From an uncultured Olsenella sp. (GTDB lineage Bacteria > Actinomycetota > Coriobacteriia > Coriobacteriales > Atopobiaceae): 64,000 bases of DNA. Made by a program: the position numbers and the translations under genes. Below, piece after piece: positions 1-8,454 of the stretch. The stretch is taken from assembly GCA_900548775.1 (NCBI GenBank), contig URLM01000005.1, forward strand, positions 12,279-76,278, written 5' to 3'. Under the pieces are notes generated by a model. That model searched no databases and was not told where the DNA came from. It was given only the letters and a program-made list of their open reading frames with translations. The first letter of the stretch is position 1. Each line of letters starts with the position of its first letter.

Positions 1-239
1 ATGCCGGGGTTCTCGTCCGCCAGAGGCGACGTGGTGAGAAAGCCCGGCGAGAGGGCCTTGCCCAGGCCCTTGAAGAGGATGAACCCCACGAGGGAGGCAA
101 GGAGGAGCAGGACGAAGGCAACGATAACGGTGAGAACGCCCGTCGCCACGCGATCCTGCCGGCCAATCTTCCTGACGTGCTCGTCGAGGTCCACGCCAAG
201 GTCGTTGTCGGCCTGCTTTGCAGTAGCTTCGCTAGCCAC
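1..239 (-). CDS. pstA: Phosphate ABC transporter permease PstA (N-terminal part, runs off the window)
   Basis: Second membrane permease of the high-affinity phosphate importer. Only the first 79 or so residues are inside the window; the 3' end lies beyond position 1. The start is a GTG (239-237) that overlaps the end of pstC by 8 bases, typical of translational coupling. A hydrophobic segment (VIVAFVLLLLASLVGFILF) begins around residue 40, as expected for the first membrane helix. The assignment rests on this helix, the length and the order pstS-pstC-pstA; the conserved permease loop is not in view. Confidence 0.8.
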   Translation of the reverse strand, partial: MASEATAKQADNDLGVDLDEHVRKIGRQDRVATGVLTVIVAFVLLLLASLVGFILFKGLGKALSPGFLTTSPLADENPG

Positions 240-1134
240 GGTTCTTCGCCCCCTTGGCACCGATGAGGTGGATGACGAGGATGAAAATCAGGGACATGCC
301 CATGAGGAGAAGGCCGAGGGCCCAGAGGGCATGGTACTGAATGGAGCCCGTGGTGGCGTTCGAGAAGCCCGAGGTGAGGGCCGTGGTGAGCGTCGCCGCA
401 GGAGAGAGGAGCCCGGCGGGCATGACCTTCTCGACGCCGCCGATGACCATCTGCACGGCAAGCGCCTCGCCAAAGGCGCGGGTCATGCCGAGGATGACCG
501 CCGTCATGAGCGAGGGCATGGCGCTCTTGAGAACCACGTGCCAGACCGTCTGCCAGCGCGTGCAGCCAAGGGCGTAGGAACCCTCGCGATACTCCCTGGG
601 AACGGCCGTGAGGCCGTCGATCGAGAGCGTGGTGACTGTGGGGAGAATCATCACGGCAAGCACGATCCCGCCGGAGAGGATGCCCGCACCGGTACCCGCC
701 GCCTCGCCAAAGATGGCGCGCATGGCGGCGTTCACCACCGTGAGGCCGATGAGGCCGTAGACGACGGACGGAATGCCCATGAGGAGCTCGACCAGGGGCT
801 GAAAGACGCGGCGACCGAAGCCCGGCTGGACCTCCACCACGAAGATGGCGCTGCCGAGCGCGATGGAAAGCGTGAAGAGCGTCGCCAGGAGCATGACGCC
901 GAAGGAGGTTACGATCAGCGGGAGCGCGCCGTAGACGCCATCGGAGGGAACCCAGCTGGTGCCCGTGATGAACGACAGGAAGCTGATGCCGTCGACGAAG
1001 AACGCTGAGAGCCCCTGCTGGGCGACCATGAAGATGAGCGTGACCACGACGAGGGCGACGAGCGCCACGCACGCGCCGGTGAGGGTGAGTCCCACCCCCT
1101 CGAGCCGCTTCTTCGGCATGAGGCGTTTAGCCAT
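232..1134 (-). CDS. pstC: Phosphate ABC transporter permease PstC
   Basis: Inner permease subunit for inorganic phosphate import, 300 residues with about six hydrophobic segments. The binding-protein-dependent permease domain is recognisable, including the cytoplasmic EAA-type loop around YREGSYALGCTRWQTVWHVV, which contacts the PstB ATPase. I start at ATG 1134 (MAKRLMPKKR) rather than an upstream in-frame ATG at 1176, because GAAAGG precedes it at the right distance and the upstream extension runs into the intercistronic hairpin. It lies between pstS and pstA in one minus-strand operon. Confidence 0.95.
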   Translation of the reverse strand: MAKRLMPKKRLEGVGLTLTGACVALVALVVVTLIFMVAQQGLSAFFVDGISFLSFITGTSWVPSDGVYGALPLIVTSFGVMLLATLFTLSIALGSAIFVVEVQPGFGRRVFQPLVELLMGIPSVVYGLIGLTVVNAAMRAIFGEAAGTGAGILSGGIVLAVMILPTVTTLSIDGLTAVPREYREGSYALGCTRWQTVWHVVLKSAMPSLMTAVILGMTRAFGEALAVQMVIGGVEKVMPAGLLSPAATLTTALTSGFSNATTGSIQYHALWALGLLLMGMSLIFILVIHLIGAKGAKNRG

Positions 1135-1161
1135 GTGTAGCCTTTCTACCTGTACAGACAA

Positions 1162-1191
1162 GGGGCATCCGCGCACAAGCGCGGACGCCCC
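1162..1191 (-). promoter_or_regulatory. Intercistronic stem-loop between pstS and pstC
   Basis: Two 13-base arms (1162-1174 and 1179-1191) around a 4-base loop. On the minus strand the only non-Watson-Crick position is a G-U wobble; on the plus strand it would be an A-C mismatch, so the structure fits the pst transcript. No T tract follows it in the pst direction. In other binding-protein operons such hairpins protect the upstream cistron from 3' decay or attenuate readthrough, giving more binding protein than permease. That role is inferred here. Confidence 0.7.
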
Positions 1192-1209
1192 ACCGGTTTT
1201 GCCCTGAAG

Positions 1210-2154
1210 TTACGCGTTGGAGATGGTGCCCGAGGCGTCCTTCTTGACCTTCATGTCGCTGGCAGGAATGAAGCCCTGCTCCTCGACCATGCTGCCCTGG
1301 ACCTCGTCGGACATCATGTAGTCAATGAACGCCTGGGTGACCTCGTCGGCGTCCTTGGTGTACATGTGCTCGTACGCCCAGATCTTGAAGGTGCCGTTGC
1401 AGACGTTCTCCGCCTTGGCCTCGACGCCGTCGACCTTGAGGGCCTTGAACTTGGTGTCGTCGAAGTACGAGAAGGCCAGGTACGAGATTGCGCCGTCGGT
1501 CTGCTGAATCTTCTCGACGACGGTACCCGAGGAGTCCTCCTCTGCGACGGGGGCAAAGGAGTCGGGGGCCTTCTCGCCAGCGAGAACTGCCGCCTCGAAG
1601 GTGGCGCGGGTGCCGGAGCCCGCCTTGCGCTCGATGACCTGGATCTTGCCAGCGGTGCCGCCGACCTCGGACCAGTCGGTGATCTGGCCGGTAAAGATGC
1701 CCTTGAGCTGGTCGGTGGTGAGGTTGTCAACGTCAACCTTGGAGTTCACGATGGGGCCCATGCCTACCACGCACACGGTGTTGTCGGTGAGCGCCTTGGC
1801 GTCTGCGGCGTCGAGCTTCTCCTCGGCAAAGACGTCTGAGCGGCCGATCTGCGCCTTGCCGTCACGGACGTCAGAGAGGCCCTGGCCGGAGCCGCCACCG
1901 GTGATGGCGATGGTCACGTCGGGGTTCTCGTCCTCGAACTTCTTGGCGGCCGCCTCGACCAGCGGCTGGAAGGAGGTTGCGCCGGAGCAGTTCACCGTGC
2001 CGGAGAGCGCCTTCGCGCTGGAGCCGGAGGCGGCGGAGTCGGAGCTGCTGGAGCTGTTTGAGCCGCCGCAGCCGACGAGTCCCAGGCCGGCGAGGGCAAC
2101 GGCAGTGCCGCCTGCAAGCGAGAGGAAAGAACGACGAGAGAGACTATCGGACAT
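1210..2154 (-). CDS. pstS: Phosphate-binding lipoprotein PstS
   Basis: Extracytoplasmic phosphate receptor for the Pst importer, 314 residues. The N terminus has a twin-arginine-like motif (SRRSFLSLAGG) followed by a lipobox ending LVGC, then a serine-rich linker, so it is probably a lipid-anchored protein exported folded. The phosphate-binding pattern is visible: SGATSFQPL near the mature start, TGGGSGQGL, and RKAGSGTRATFE. ATG 2154 is chosen because AAGGAGAAGC sits directly upstream; an earlier in-frame ATG at 2280 would add a region that does not look like a signal peptide. It is the first gene of pstSCA. Confidence 0.95.
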   Translation of the reverse strand: MSDSLSRRSFLSLAGGTAVALAGLGLVGCGGSNSSSSSDSAASGSSAKALSGTVNCSGATSFQPLVEAAAKKFEDENPDVTIAITGGGSGQGLSDVRDGKAQIGRSDVFAEEKLDAADAKALTDNTVCVVGMGPIVNSKVDVDNLTTDQLKGIFTGQITDWSEVGGTAGKIQVIERKAGSGTRATFEAAVLAGEKAPDSFAPVAEEDSSGTVVEKIQQTDGAISYLAFSYFDDTKFKALKVDGVEAKAENVCNGTFKIWAYEHMYTKDADEVTQAFIDYMMSDEVQGSMVEEQGFIPASDMKVKKDASGTISNA

Positions 2155-2250
2155 GCTTCTCCTTCCAGAGGGTGTGACCGCGCCGCCAATCCCCCGGCGG
2201 GTCTTGTCAATTTGCATGCTATGGGCTCGCTCGCCTCTCCCCTCCCTCGT

Positions 2251-2360
2251 TTGTAAGGCATTACGACACCCTGACCGCACATTACGATGGGCTTACATTT
2301 GGTGCGCCGAAATGTAATGGATTTGTATTTCCCCAGGTAGACAAGGCGTCTCTATGTAAT
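2251..2360 (-). promoter_or_regulatory. Candidate phosphate-responsive control region upstream of pstS
   Basis: This A+T-richer stretch carries a perfect inverted repeat TTACATTT (2293-2300) / AAATGTAA (2310-2317). It also has two ATTACGA copies 21 bp apart (2260-2266 and 2281-2287) and a further TGTAATG at 2355. Repeated ATTACA/TGTAAT half-sites spaced by helical turns suggest binding of a regulator, plausibly a PhoB/PhoP-type protein. I cannot match it to a known Pho-box consensus, so the regulator is inferred only from the gene downstream. Confidence 0.45.
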
Positions 2361-2415
2361 GCGCCTCGAACGGCCCCGTCCTGGACGCTCCACAGGAGCA
2401 TATGTGGTCATTTGT

Positions 2416-2452
2416 TAAGTACCTTGACACTATTTTGCTAGGTACTTAGGAT
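2416..2452 (+). promoter_or_regulatory. Promoter with overlapping palindromic operator for the marR-exporter operon
   Basis: A sigma-70-type promoter reads TTGACA (2424-2429), 17 bp, TAGGAT (2447-2452). A perfect inverted repeat TAAGTACC (2416-2423) / GGTACTTA (2441-2448) brackets the -35 box and spacer and touches the -10. MarR proteins bind palindromes of this kind, so autorepression by the regulator encoded just downstream is the natural reading. Confidence 0.7.
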
Positions 2453-2570
2453 TTTTTCGGAATCAGTGGGAAGCGCATCAATGTAAGGAGAGATTGCCAC
2501 GCAAGAGATTCAGCAAACCGGAAGGTGCCGCCCCCCGATGGAGCACAGCGCTTCCAGGGAGGCTCGCATC

Positions 2571-2984
2571 ATGAGGGACCTTGGCTACTTCGGCCACTTC
2601 CTCCACCTGCACGCAGGAGGCCGCAGCGGAAAGCAGCACATGCTCGAGCGGATCTTGGACGAGGGGGGCACCGTGGGCCAGCGGGAGCTGCAGGACACCG
2701 TCCCCATAAGCTCCGCCGCCCTTTCCGAGGTCCTCGCAAAGCTCGAGTCCGAGGGGCTCGTCACCCGCACGCGGTCCCAGAGCGACAAGCGCCAGCTTGA
2801 CGTCTCCCTCACGGAAGACGGCCAGGCGGAGGCCAAGCTATGCGCCGAGAAGCGCACCAAGTTCGAGGAGGTTGCCTTCTCGGTCCTTTCCGAGGAGGAG
2901 AGGACGCAGCTCCTTGAAGTCCTCGACCGGCTCATGGGGCACTGGCAGAAAATCGAGGAGGAAGACAGGACGGTGGATAAATGA
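2571..2984 (+). CDS. MarR-family transcriptional regulator
   Basis: Winged-helix dimeric repressor of 137 residues. The helix-turn-helix is seen at VGQRELQDTVPISSAALSEVLAKLE, followed by the wing VTRTRSQSDKRQLDVSLTEDG, a typical MarR signature. The start at 2571 follows a strong AGGGAGG site; an upstream ATG at 2538 would add 11 residues and cannot be excluded. Its stop overlaps the ATG of the first exporter gene (ATGA), so the three genes form an operon. It probably represses the exporter and itself until a toxic or signalling ligand binds. Confidence 0.9.
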   Translation: MRDLGYFGHFLHLHAGGRSGKQHMLERILDEGGTVGQRELQDTVPISSAALSEVLAKLESEGLVTRTRSQSDKRQLDVSLTEDGQAEAKLCAEKRTKFEEVAFSVLSEEERTQLLEVLDRLMGHWQKIEEEDRTVDK

Positions 2985-4855
2985 GCATACGCAAGAAGCT
3001 GAGAAAGACATTGGAGGCAGGCGAGCAATCCTCGCTTCCCCAGTACGGGCTCAAGGAGATCATCTCGACGCTTGCTGGGTCGCTGAGGGAGTTTGGCAAG
3101 CCCGCCTGGGCGACGCCGTTTCTCGTCACCGGGGAGGTTGTGCTTGAGTGCGCAATCCCATTCGTGACGGCACAGCTCATCGATGCCCTCGCGCTTGGGG
3201 GCGGCGTCTCCGCAATCGCCGGGCACGCGGCGGTGCTCATCGTCATGGCACTCGCCTCGCTCGCCTTTGGAACCGCAGCCGGCGTCACCTGCTCGATTGC
3301 AGCCACTGGCCTTGCCAAGAACCTCAGGCACGACGTGTTCCACAAGATCCAGGGGTTCTCGTTCTCCAACATCGACCGGTTCTCCACAAGCTCGCTCGTG
3401 ACCCGACTCACGACCGACGTCACCAACGTCCAGCAGGCGTACATGATGATCATCCGCATGGCGATCCGCTGCCCGCTCATGGCGATCTTCTCCATCGTGA
3501 TGGCGTTCGTCTCGGGCGGCCCAATGGCCGTGATCTACGTGATCGTCGCCTTCGTCCTTGGCTGGGGCATCTTCAAGATCGCCCTCACCGTGATGCCCAT
3601 CTTCCGACGCATCTTCAGGAAGTACGACCGCCTGAACGACTCTGTGGAGGAGAACGTCCAGGGCATTCGCGTGGTGAAGTCCTACGTCCGCGAGGACCAC
3701 GAGAAGGATAAGTTCAACGAGGCTTCCGGCACCCTCTACCACGACTTTGTCCACGTCGAGCGCATCCTGGCATGGAACCAGCCCCTCATGACACTGGCAA
3801 TCGACGTCATCTACACCTTCGTCATCTTCTTCGGGTCCCAGGCGATCGTGTCCAGCCAGGGCCAGCTCATGGGCGTGGGACAGCTCTCCGCGCTCATCAC
3901 CTACGGCTTCTCGATGCTCATCAGCCTCATGATGCTCTCGATGGTCTTCGTGATGATTACGATGGCAGACGAGTCCGCGCGGCGCATCTGCCAGGTCCTG
4001 CGCGAGGAGCCCGACCTCAAGAACCCCGAGAACCCCGTGACGCAAGTCTCCGACGGCTCCATCGACTTTGACCACGTGAGCTTCGAGTACTCGGCCAAGG
4101 CAGACCGCATGGCGCTTGACGACATCGACCTGCACATCAAGAGCGGCGAGGTCGTCGGCATCATCGGCGGCACGGGCTCCTCGAAGTCCACGCTCGTTCA
4201 GCTCATCTGCCGACTCTACGACGCAACCAAGGGAACCGTGCGCGTTGGCGGCCGAGACGTGCGCGAGTACGACCTTGACACCCTCCGCAACGAGGTGGCG
4301 GTCGTGCTCCAGCGAAACGTCCTCTTCTCAGGCACCATCAAGGACAACCTCCGCTGGGGCAACCCCAACGCAACCGACGAGCAGATGCTCGAGGCCTGCA
4401 AGCTCGCGCAGGCAGACGAGTTCGTCCAGCAGTTCCCCAAGAAGTACGACACCTACATCGAGCAGGGCGGCACCAACGTCTCGGGCGGCCAGAAGCAGCG
4501 CCTCTGCATCGCCCGCGCCCTGCTCAAGAACCCAAAGATCTTGATCCTCGACGACTCCACGAGCGCCGTGGACACCAAGACCGACCGCCTCATCCGCGAG
4601 GGGTTCAAGAGCTTCATCCCCGAGACCACCAAGATTCTCATTGCCCAGCGCACCAGCTCGGTGGAGGACGCCGACCGCATCGTGGTCATGCGCGACGGGC
4701 GCATCGATGCCGTGGGCACGCACGAGGAGCTGCTGAGAAGCAACGACATCTACCGCGAGACGTACACCACGCAGAACAAGCAGTCGCACGACGAGGCCAT
4801 GGAGACCATCTCCAAGGAAGCTGTCGAGCCCGAGAGGGAGGCGAACAATGAGTAG
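2981..4855 (+). CDS. ABC exporter half-transporter, subunit with degenerate ATP site
   Basis: Fusion of a six-helix exporter membrane domain (about residues 40-340) and an ATPase domain (about 360-600), 624 residues. Its Walker A reads GGTGSSKST, with serine in place of the last glycine. The residue after Walker B is aspartate instead of glutamate (LILDDSTSAVD), and the switch histidine is replaced by glutamine (IAQRTSS). Its ABC signature, VSGGQ, is normal. This is the degenerate-site chain known from heterodimeric exporters such as TM287/288 and BmrCD. It starts inside the marR stop and overlaps its partner by 8 bases. Substrate unknown; multidrug or lipid export is likely. Confidence 0.92.
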   Translation: MSIRKKLRKTLEAGEQSSLPQYGLKEIISTLAGSLREFGKPAWATPFLVTGEVVLECAIPFVTAQLIDALALGGGVSAIAGHAAVLIVMALASLAFGTAAGVTCSIAATGLAKNLRHDVFHKIQGFSFSNIDRFSTSSLVTRLTTDVTNVQQAYMMIIRMAIRCPLMAIFSIVMAFVSGGPMAVIYVIVAFVLGWGIFKIALTVMPIFRRIFRKYDRLNDSVEENVQGIRVVKSYVREDHEKDKFNEASGTLYHDFVHVERILAWNQPLMTLAIDVIYTFVIFFGSQAIVSSQGQLMGVGQLSALITYGFSMLISLMMLSMVFVMITMADESARRICQVLREEPDLKNPENPVTQVSDGSIDFDHVSFEYSAKADRMALDDIDLHIKSGEVVGIIGGTGSSKSTLVQLICRLYDATKGTVRVGGRDVREYDLDTLRNEVAVVLQRNVLFSGTIKDNLRWGNPNATDEQMLEACKLAQADEFVQQFPKKYDTYIEQGGTNVSGGQKQRLCIARALLKNPKILILDDSTSAVDTKTDRLIREGFKSFIPETTKILIAQRTSSVEDADRIVVMRDGRIDAVGTHEELLRSNDIYRETYTTQNKQSHDEAMETISKEAVEPEREANNE

Positions 4856-6821
4856 AGAGAAAGACCAGGCAACGAAGTCTCCTTCCGAGCAGGCCACCGA
4901 GTCCAAGCGCACGGACGGCCCCGGCCGCGGCCATGGGGCGACAAACCCCGGTGAGACGCTCAAGCGCACGTTGGCGCTCACCTTCCACTACTATCCCGTT
5001 CACGTGACCGTGCAGGTCATTTGCATTCTCACGGCATCCATACTCGCGTCGCTGCCGTCTGTCTTCATGCAGCAGGCAATCGCGGTGGTGCAGGAGTTCG
5101 TCGGGACGGGCGACTGGGCAACGGCCCAGGTCCAGATCACGCGCATCGTCTTCAGCCTCATTGGCTGCTACGTGGTTGCCCTTGGCGCAAACATTGCCCA
5201 GACGCAGCTCACGGCAGTCATCTGCCAGGGCACCCTCATGAAGGTCCGCAACCAGATGTTCGACCACATGGAGGACCTGCCCATCCGCTACTTCGACACG
5301 CACAAGCACGGCGACATCATGTCGCACTACACCAACGACGTGGACACCCTCCGCCAGCTCATTGGCGTTGCCGTACCGAACCTCATCACCATGCTCACGG
5401 CGATGATTTCGGTTCTCGTCATCATGCTCTGGTACTCGGTTCCCCTCACGCTCGTGGTGCTTGCAATGGTCGCCTTGATGGTAGTGATAACGCGTGTCCT
5501 GGGCGGGCGTTCGGCTCACTTCTTCCTCGCCCAGCAGCGCGCGCTCGCTGCCGAGGAGGGCTTTGCCGAGGAGGCCATGAACGGCCAGAAGGTCATCAAG
5601 GTCTTCACGCACGAGGCTGCCACCGAGAGGGGCTTCGACGAGGTCAACGACGAGCTCTTCGACGCCTCAAAGCGGGCGAACATCTATGGCAACACGCTTG
5701 GCCCCATCCTCATGAACATGGGCAACCTCTCATACGTGGTGGTTGCGCTGGCTGGCTGCGCCATGCTCGCTGCGGGAACGCCCAACCCCTCCATCGCGGG
5801 CGTCGCGCTCTCCATCGACATCGTGGTGCCGTTCCTCAACCTAACGAAGCGCTTCTCGGGCTCCATTGGCCAGGTCTCCCAGCAGATCAACTTCGTGGTG
5901 ATGGGCCTTGCCGGTGCCGAGCGCATCTTCTCGCTCATCGACGAGGAGCCCGAGGAGGACGAGGGCTACGTCACGCTGGTGAACGTACGAAAGAATGCCG
6001 CAGGCGAGCTCGAGGAGTGCGCCGAGCGCACGGAGAGCTGGGCCTGGAAGCACCCCCACCACGACGGCACCGTGACCTACACGCCGCTTGCGGGCGACAT
6101 GCGCCTCTTTGACGTGGACTTTGGCTACACGCCCGACCACACCGTGCTCCATTGCATCTCGCTCTACGCCAAGCCGGGGCAGAAGGTGGCCTTCGTCGGC
6201 GCCACTGGCGCGGGCAAGACGACGATCACCAACCTGCTCAACCGCTTCTACGACATCGCCGATGGCAAGATCCGCTACGACGGCATCAACATCAACAAGA
6301 TCAAGAAGTCGGACCTCCGCCGGTCGCTCGGCATGGTGCTGCAGGACACCAACCTCTTCACCGGCACGGTCATGGACAACATCCGCTACGGCCGCCTCGA
6401 TGCCACGGACGAGGAGTGCATTGGCGCCGCAAAGCTCGCCGGTGCGGACAGCTTCATCCAGCGCCTGCCGGAAGGTTACAACACGATGCTGACCGACAAC
6501 GCCGCCCAGCTCTCGCAGGGCCAGCGTCAGCTGCTCTCAATTGCCCGTGCGGCCATTGCAGACCCGCCGGTCATGATCTTGGACGAGGCAACGTCCTCCA
6601 TCGACACGCGCACCGAGCAGATCGTGCAGCGGGGCATGGACGCCCTCATGTACGGGCGTACCACGTTCGTGATTGCGCACCGGCTCTCGACCGTGCGCAA
6701 CTCCGACGTGATCATCGTGCTTGACCACGGCCGCATCATCGAGCGTGGCACGCACGACGAGCTCATCGCCCAGCACGGCACGTACTACCAGCTCTACACC
6801 GGAGCGTTCGAGCTGGAGTAG
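4848..6821 (+). CDS. ABC exporter half-transporter, catalytically complete subunit
   Basis: Partner of the preceding subunit, 657 residues: a hydrophilic N-terminal tail, an exporter membrane domain, and an ATPase domain from about residue 430. Walker A is GATGAGKTT, Walker B ends in the catalytic glutamate (MILDEATSSID), and the switch histidine is present (IAHRLS). Its signature is LSQGQ, the non-consensus form expected to face the partner's degenerate site. An insertion of about 40 residues (around 375-415) precedes the ATPase domain. The 8-base overlap with the upstream gene implies coupled synthesis of a 1:1 heterodimer. Confidence 0.92.
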   Translation: MSREKDQATKSPSEQATESKRTDGPGRGHGATNPGETLKRTLALTFHYYPVHVTVQVICILTASILASLPSVFMQQAIAVVQEFVGTGDWATAQVQITRIVFSLIGCYVVALGANIAQTQLTAVICQGTLMKVRNQMFDHMEDLPIRYFDTHKHGDIMSHYTNDVDTLRQLIGVAVPNLITMLTAMISVLVIMLWYSVPLTLVVLAMVALMVVITRVLGGRSAHFFLAQQRALAAEEGFAEEAMNGQKVIKVFTHEAATERGFDEVNDELFDASKRANIYGNTLGPILMNMGNLSYVVVALAGCAMLAAGTPNPSIAGVALSIDIVVPFLNLTKRFSGSIGQVSQQINFVVMGLAGAERIFSLIDEEPEEDEGYVTLVNVRKNAAGELEECAERTESWAWKHPHHDGTVTYTPLAGDMRLFDVDFGYTPDHTVLHCISLYAKPGQKVAFVGATGAGKTTITNLLNRFYDIADGKIRYDGININKIKKSDLRRSLGMVLQDTNLFTGTVMDNIRYGRLDATDEECIGAAKLAGADSFIQRLPEGYNTMLTDNAAQLSQGQRQLLSIARAAIADPPVMILDEATSSIDTRTEQIVQRGMDALMYGRTTFVIAHRLSTVRNSDVIIVLDHGRIIERGTHDELIAQHGTYYQLYTGAFELE

Positions 6822-6887
6822 GTGCTTGCGGCCTTTCGCGCGGCTGTGATCGTCTCGCCCTCTGCCCCTTCGGCGTCCCATGGTGTT

Positions 6888-7450
6888 CCATGGCGCCGGA
6901 GGGGCTCTTTTGTGCGAGAAAGACGCGGGAACACGTGCTCCGGCGAGAAACGGGCGCCGAAGAGGCGATCTTAGGCGAAAGAGCTGCGGAAACGCGCCCT
7001 CCGGTGTCGAAATGACGCCGGAGCCGGGCTTCCGACGGGATTCCGTACGAGACGGGCCCTCCGGCGAGAAAACGGCGCCGGAGCCTTGGTTCCCGACTCT
7101 ACTCCGTCCGAGACGGGCCCTCCGGCGTCGAAATGACGCCGGAGCCTTGGTTCCCAACTCCACTCCGTACGAGAAGGGCCTTCCGGCGTCGAAATGACGC
7201 CGGAGCCTTGGTTCCCGACTCCACTCCGTACGAGAAGGGCCTTCCGGCGAGAAAATGACGCAGGAGGGCGCGCTATCGCAGCAATCACGTATGAGAAGGA
7301 CCCTCCGGCGCGGATTTCTCGCCGAAGCGTTGACTTCCGACGGAATCGCGTACGGAAGGTCCTCTCGGGCGTCATTTTTGCGCCGAAGAGCACGTTTCCA
7401 CAGCTACAGCGTACAAAATCATACCTTCGGCGTCAGATTCTCGCCAAAGG
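6888..7450. repeat. Tandem array of about ten 61-bp imperfect palindromic units
   Basis: A unit recurs every 60-62 bp. It has a stem CTCCGGCG...CGCCGGAG around a 9-base centre (either TCGAAATGA-like or AGAAAACGG-like), then about 21 variable bases, then a conserved CGTACGAGAAGGGCC. Units around 7070-7250 are nearly identical; units toward both ends decay, for example CTTCGGCG...CGCCAAAG near 7430. The period is not a multiple of three and no reading frame survives across units, so it is not a protein repeat. It lies between the convergent ends of the exporter operon and the AraC gene. No function is assigned. Confidence 0.85.
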
Positions 7451-7459
7451 CACTCTTTT

Positions 7460-8404
7460 CTACATGGCGCTTGGAGTTTTTCTCGCCTCCTGCGTCACAG
7501 GCGTCCTTCCCACTGTCATGCCATTACGCCACTCCCGCGGGGTGCAACCAAAGTACTCGCGGAACCGAAGCGAGAAGTTCGATGCCGACTTCATGCCAAC
7601 TCGCAGCGCCACCTGCGAAATCGGCTCCTCGGGCATCTCGGAGAGGATGCGCGCAGCGTGTTCCAGGCGCTGCGTGGCGAGATAGGCAGACGGGGTCACA
7701 CCCAACTCCTGGCGAAAGCAACGAAGCGCCTCGCGCTCTCCGATGCTCGCAGCCCGGGCAATGTCAGAGACCCCAACGTCGTCCCCAAGATGAGCCTCGA
7801 TGTACCGGCACATCTCTCGCACCCTCATTGCCGACGCCCTTGGGCGCTCGTCGCTTGCTTCCTCCCCAGTTGCTTCGAGCACGTCGAGCATGAGATGAGA
7901 AAGGGCGGAGCGAACGTCGATCTCGAAGCCAGGTCCTCCTGCCTCGAACGTCCGCACAGCCTCCTCAATGCGCTCGCACCCGCGTGCGCCGGCGGACGTC
8001 TTGGGAGACAGGACCACGACTGGATGTGCGTCGTTCCCCACGACCGGAGCAAGGTACTTGCGAGTTATCGCAAGCGCCTGTCCGCCTCCAACCAGGCCGG
8101 CGTCAAAGGTCACGGAGCGAATACGGCACGTCGGCTCCCCCTTGCAGGAATGGAGCACGTTGCGATTGATGAAGACCCCGGTCCCCTTTCCAAGGGCCAG
8201 CGAGCGGCCAGGGGCGAGAAGTCGCATGGTCCCCTCACTCACGACGATAGCCTCGAGCTCCTCGTGCCAGTGCCACGGCACGTCGCAGCCGGGTTCCTGG
8301 CTGAGAAGCTCGTCGTATCCCTCGGCGGGAAAGTCTGGCGAGACGGTCTTTACGTCCTCGTGGTCGCCTCCGGTAAGTCTGAGGGGGCACCTCGAATAGA
8401 TCAT
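7460..8404 (-). CDS. AraC-family transcriptional regulator with N-terminal cupin domain
   Basis: Ligand-responsive activator of 314 residues. The N-terminal half is a cupin-like sensing domain (CDVPWHWHEELEAIVV, with paired histidines). The C-terminal 100 residues hold two helix-turn-helix motifs (VGVSDIARAASIGEREALRCF and ISQVALRVGMKSASNFSLRF). ATG 8404 is preceded by a GGAG site; an in-frame upstream ATG at 8473 would run into the divergent gene. Only 50 bp separate it from the divergent MFS gene, which it probably controls. Confidence 0.9.
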   Translation of the reverse strand: MIYSRCPLRLTGGDHEDVKTVSPDFPAEGYDELLSQEPGCDVPWHWHEELEAIVVSEGTMRLLAPGRSLALGKGTGVFINRNVLHSCKGEPTCRIRSVTFDAGLVGGGQALAITRKYLAPVVGNDAHPVVVLSPKTSAGARGCERIEEAVRTFEAGGPGFEIDVRSALSHLMLDVLEATGEEASDERPRASAMRVREMCRYIEAHLGDDVGVSDIARAASIGEREALRCFRQELGVTPSAYLATQRLEHAARILSEMPEEPISQVALRVGMKSASNFSLRFREYFGCTPREWRNGMTVGRTPVTQEARKTPSAM

Positions 8405-8454
8405 CCGTACTCCAGATGTCCGATACACGATAGTTATTGGCGGATAGATTCTAC

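Noticed and set aside
6888..7450. CRISPR array or protein-coding repeat at the 61-bp array
   Set aside because: The repeat core itself varies, the intervening stretches share sequence, no cas genes are present, and the 60-62 bp period breaks every reading frame.
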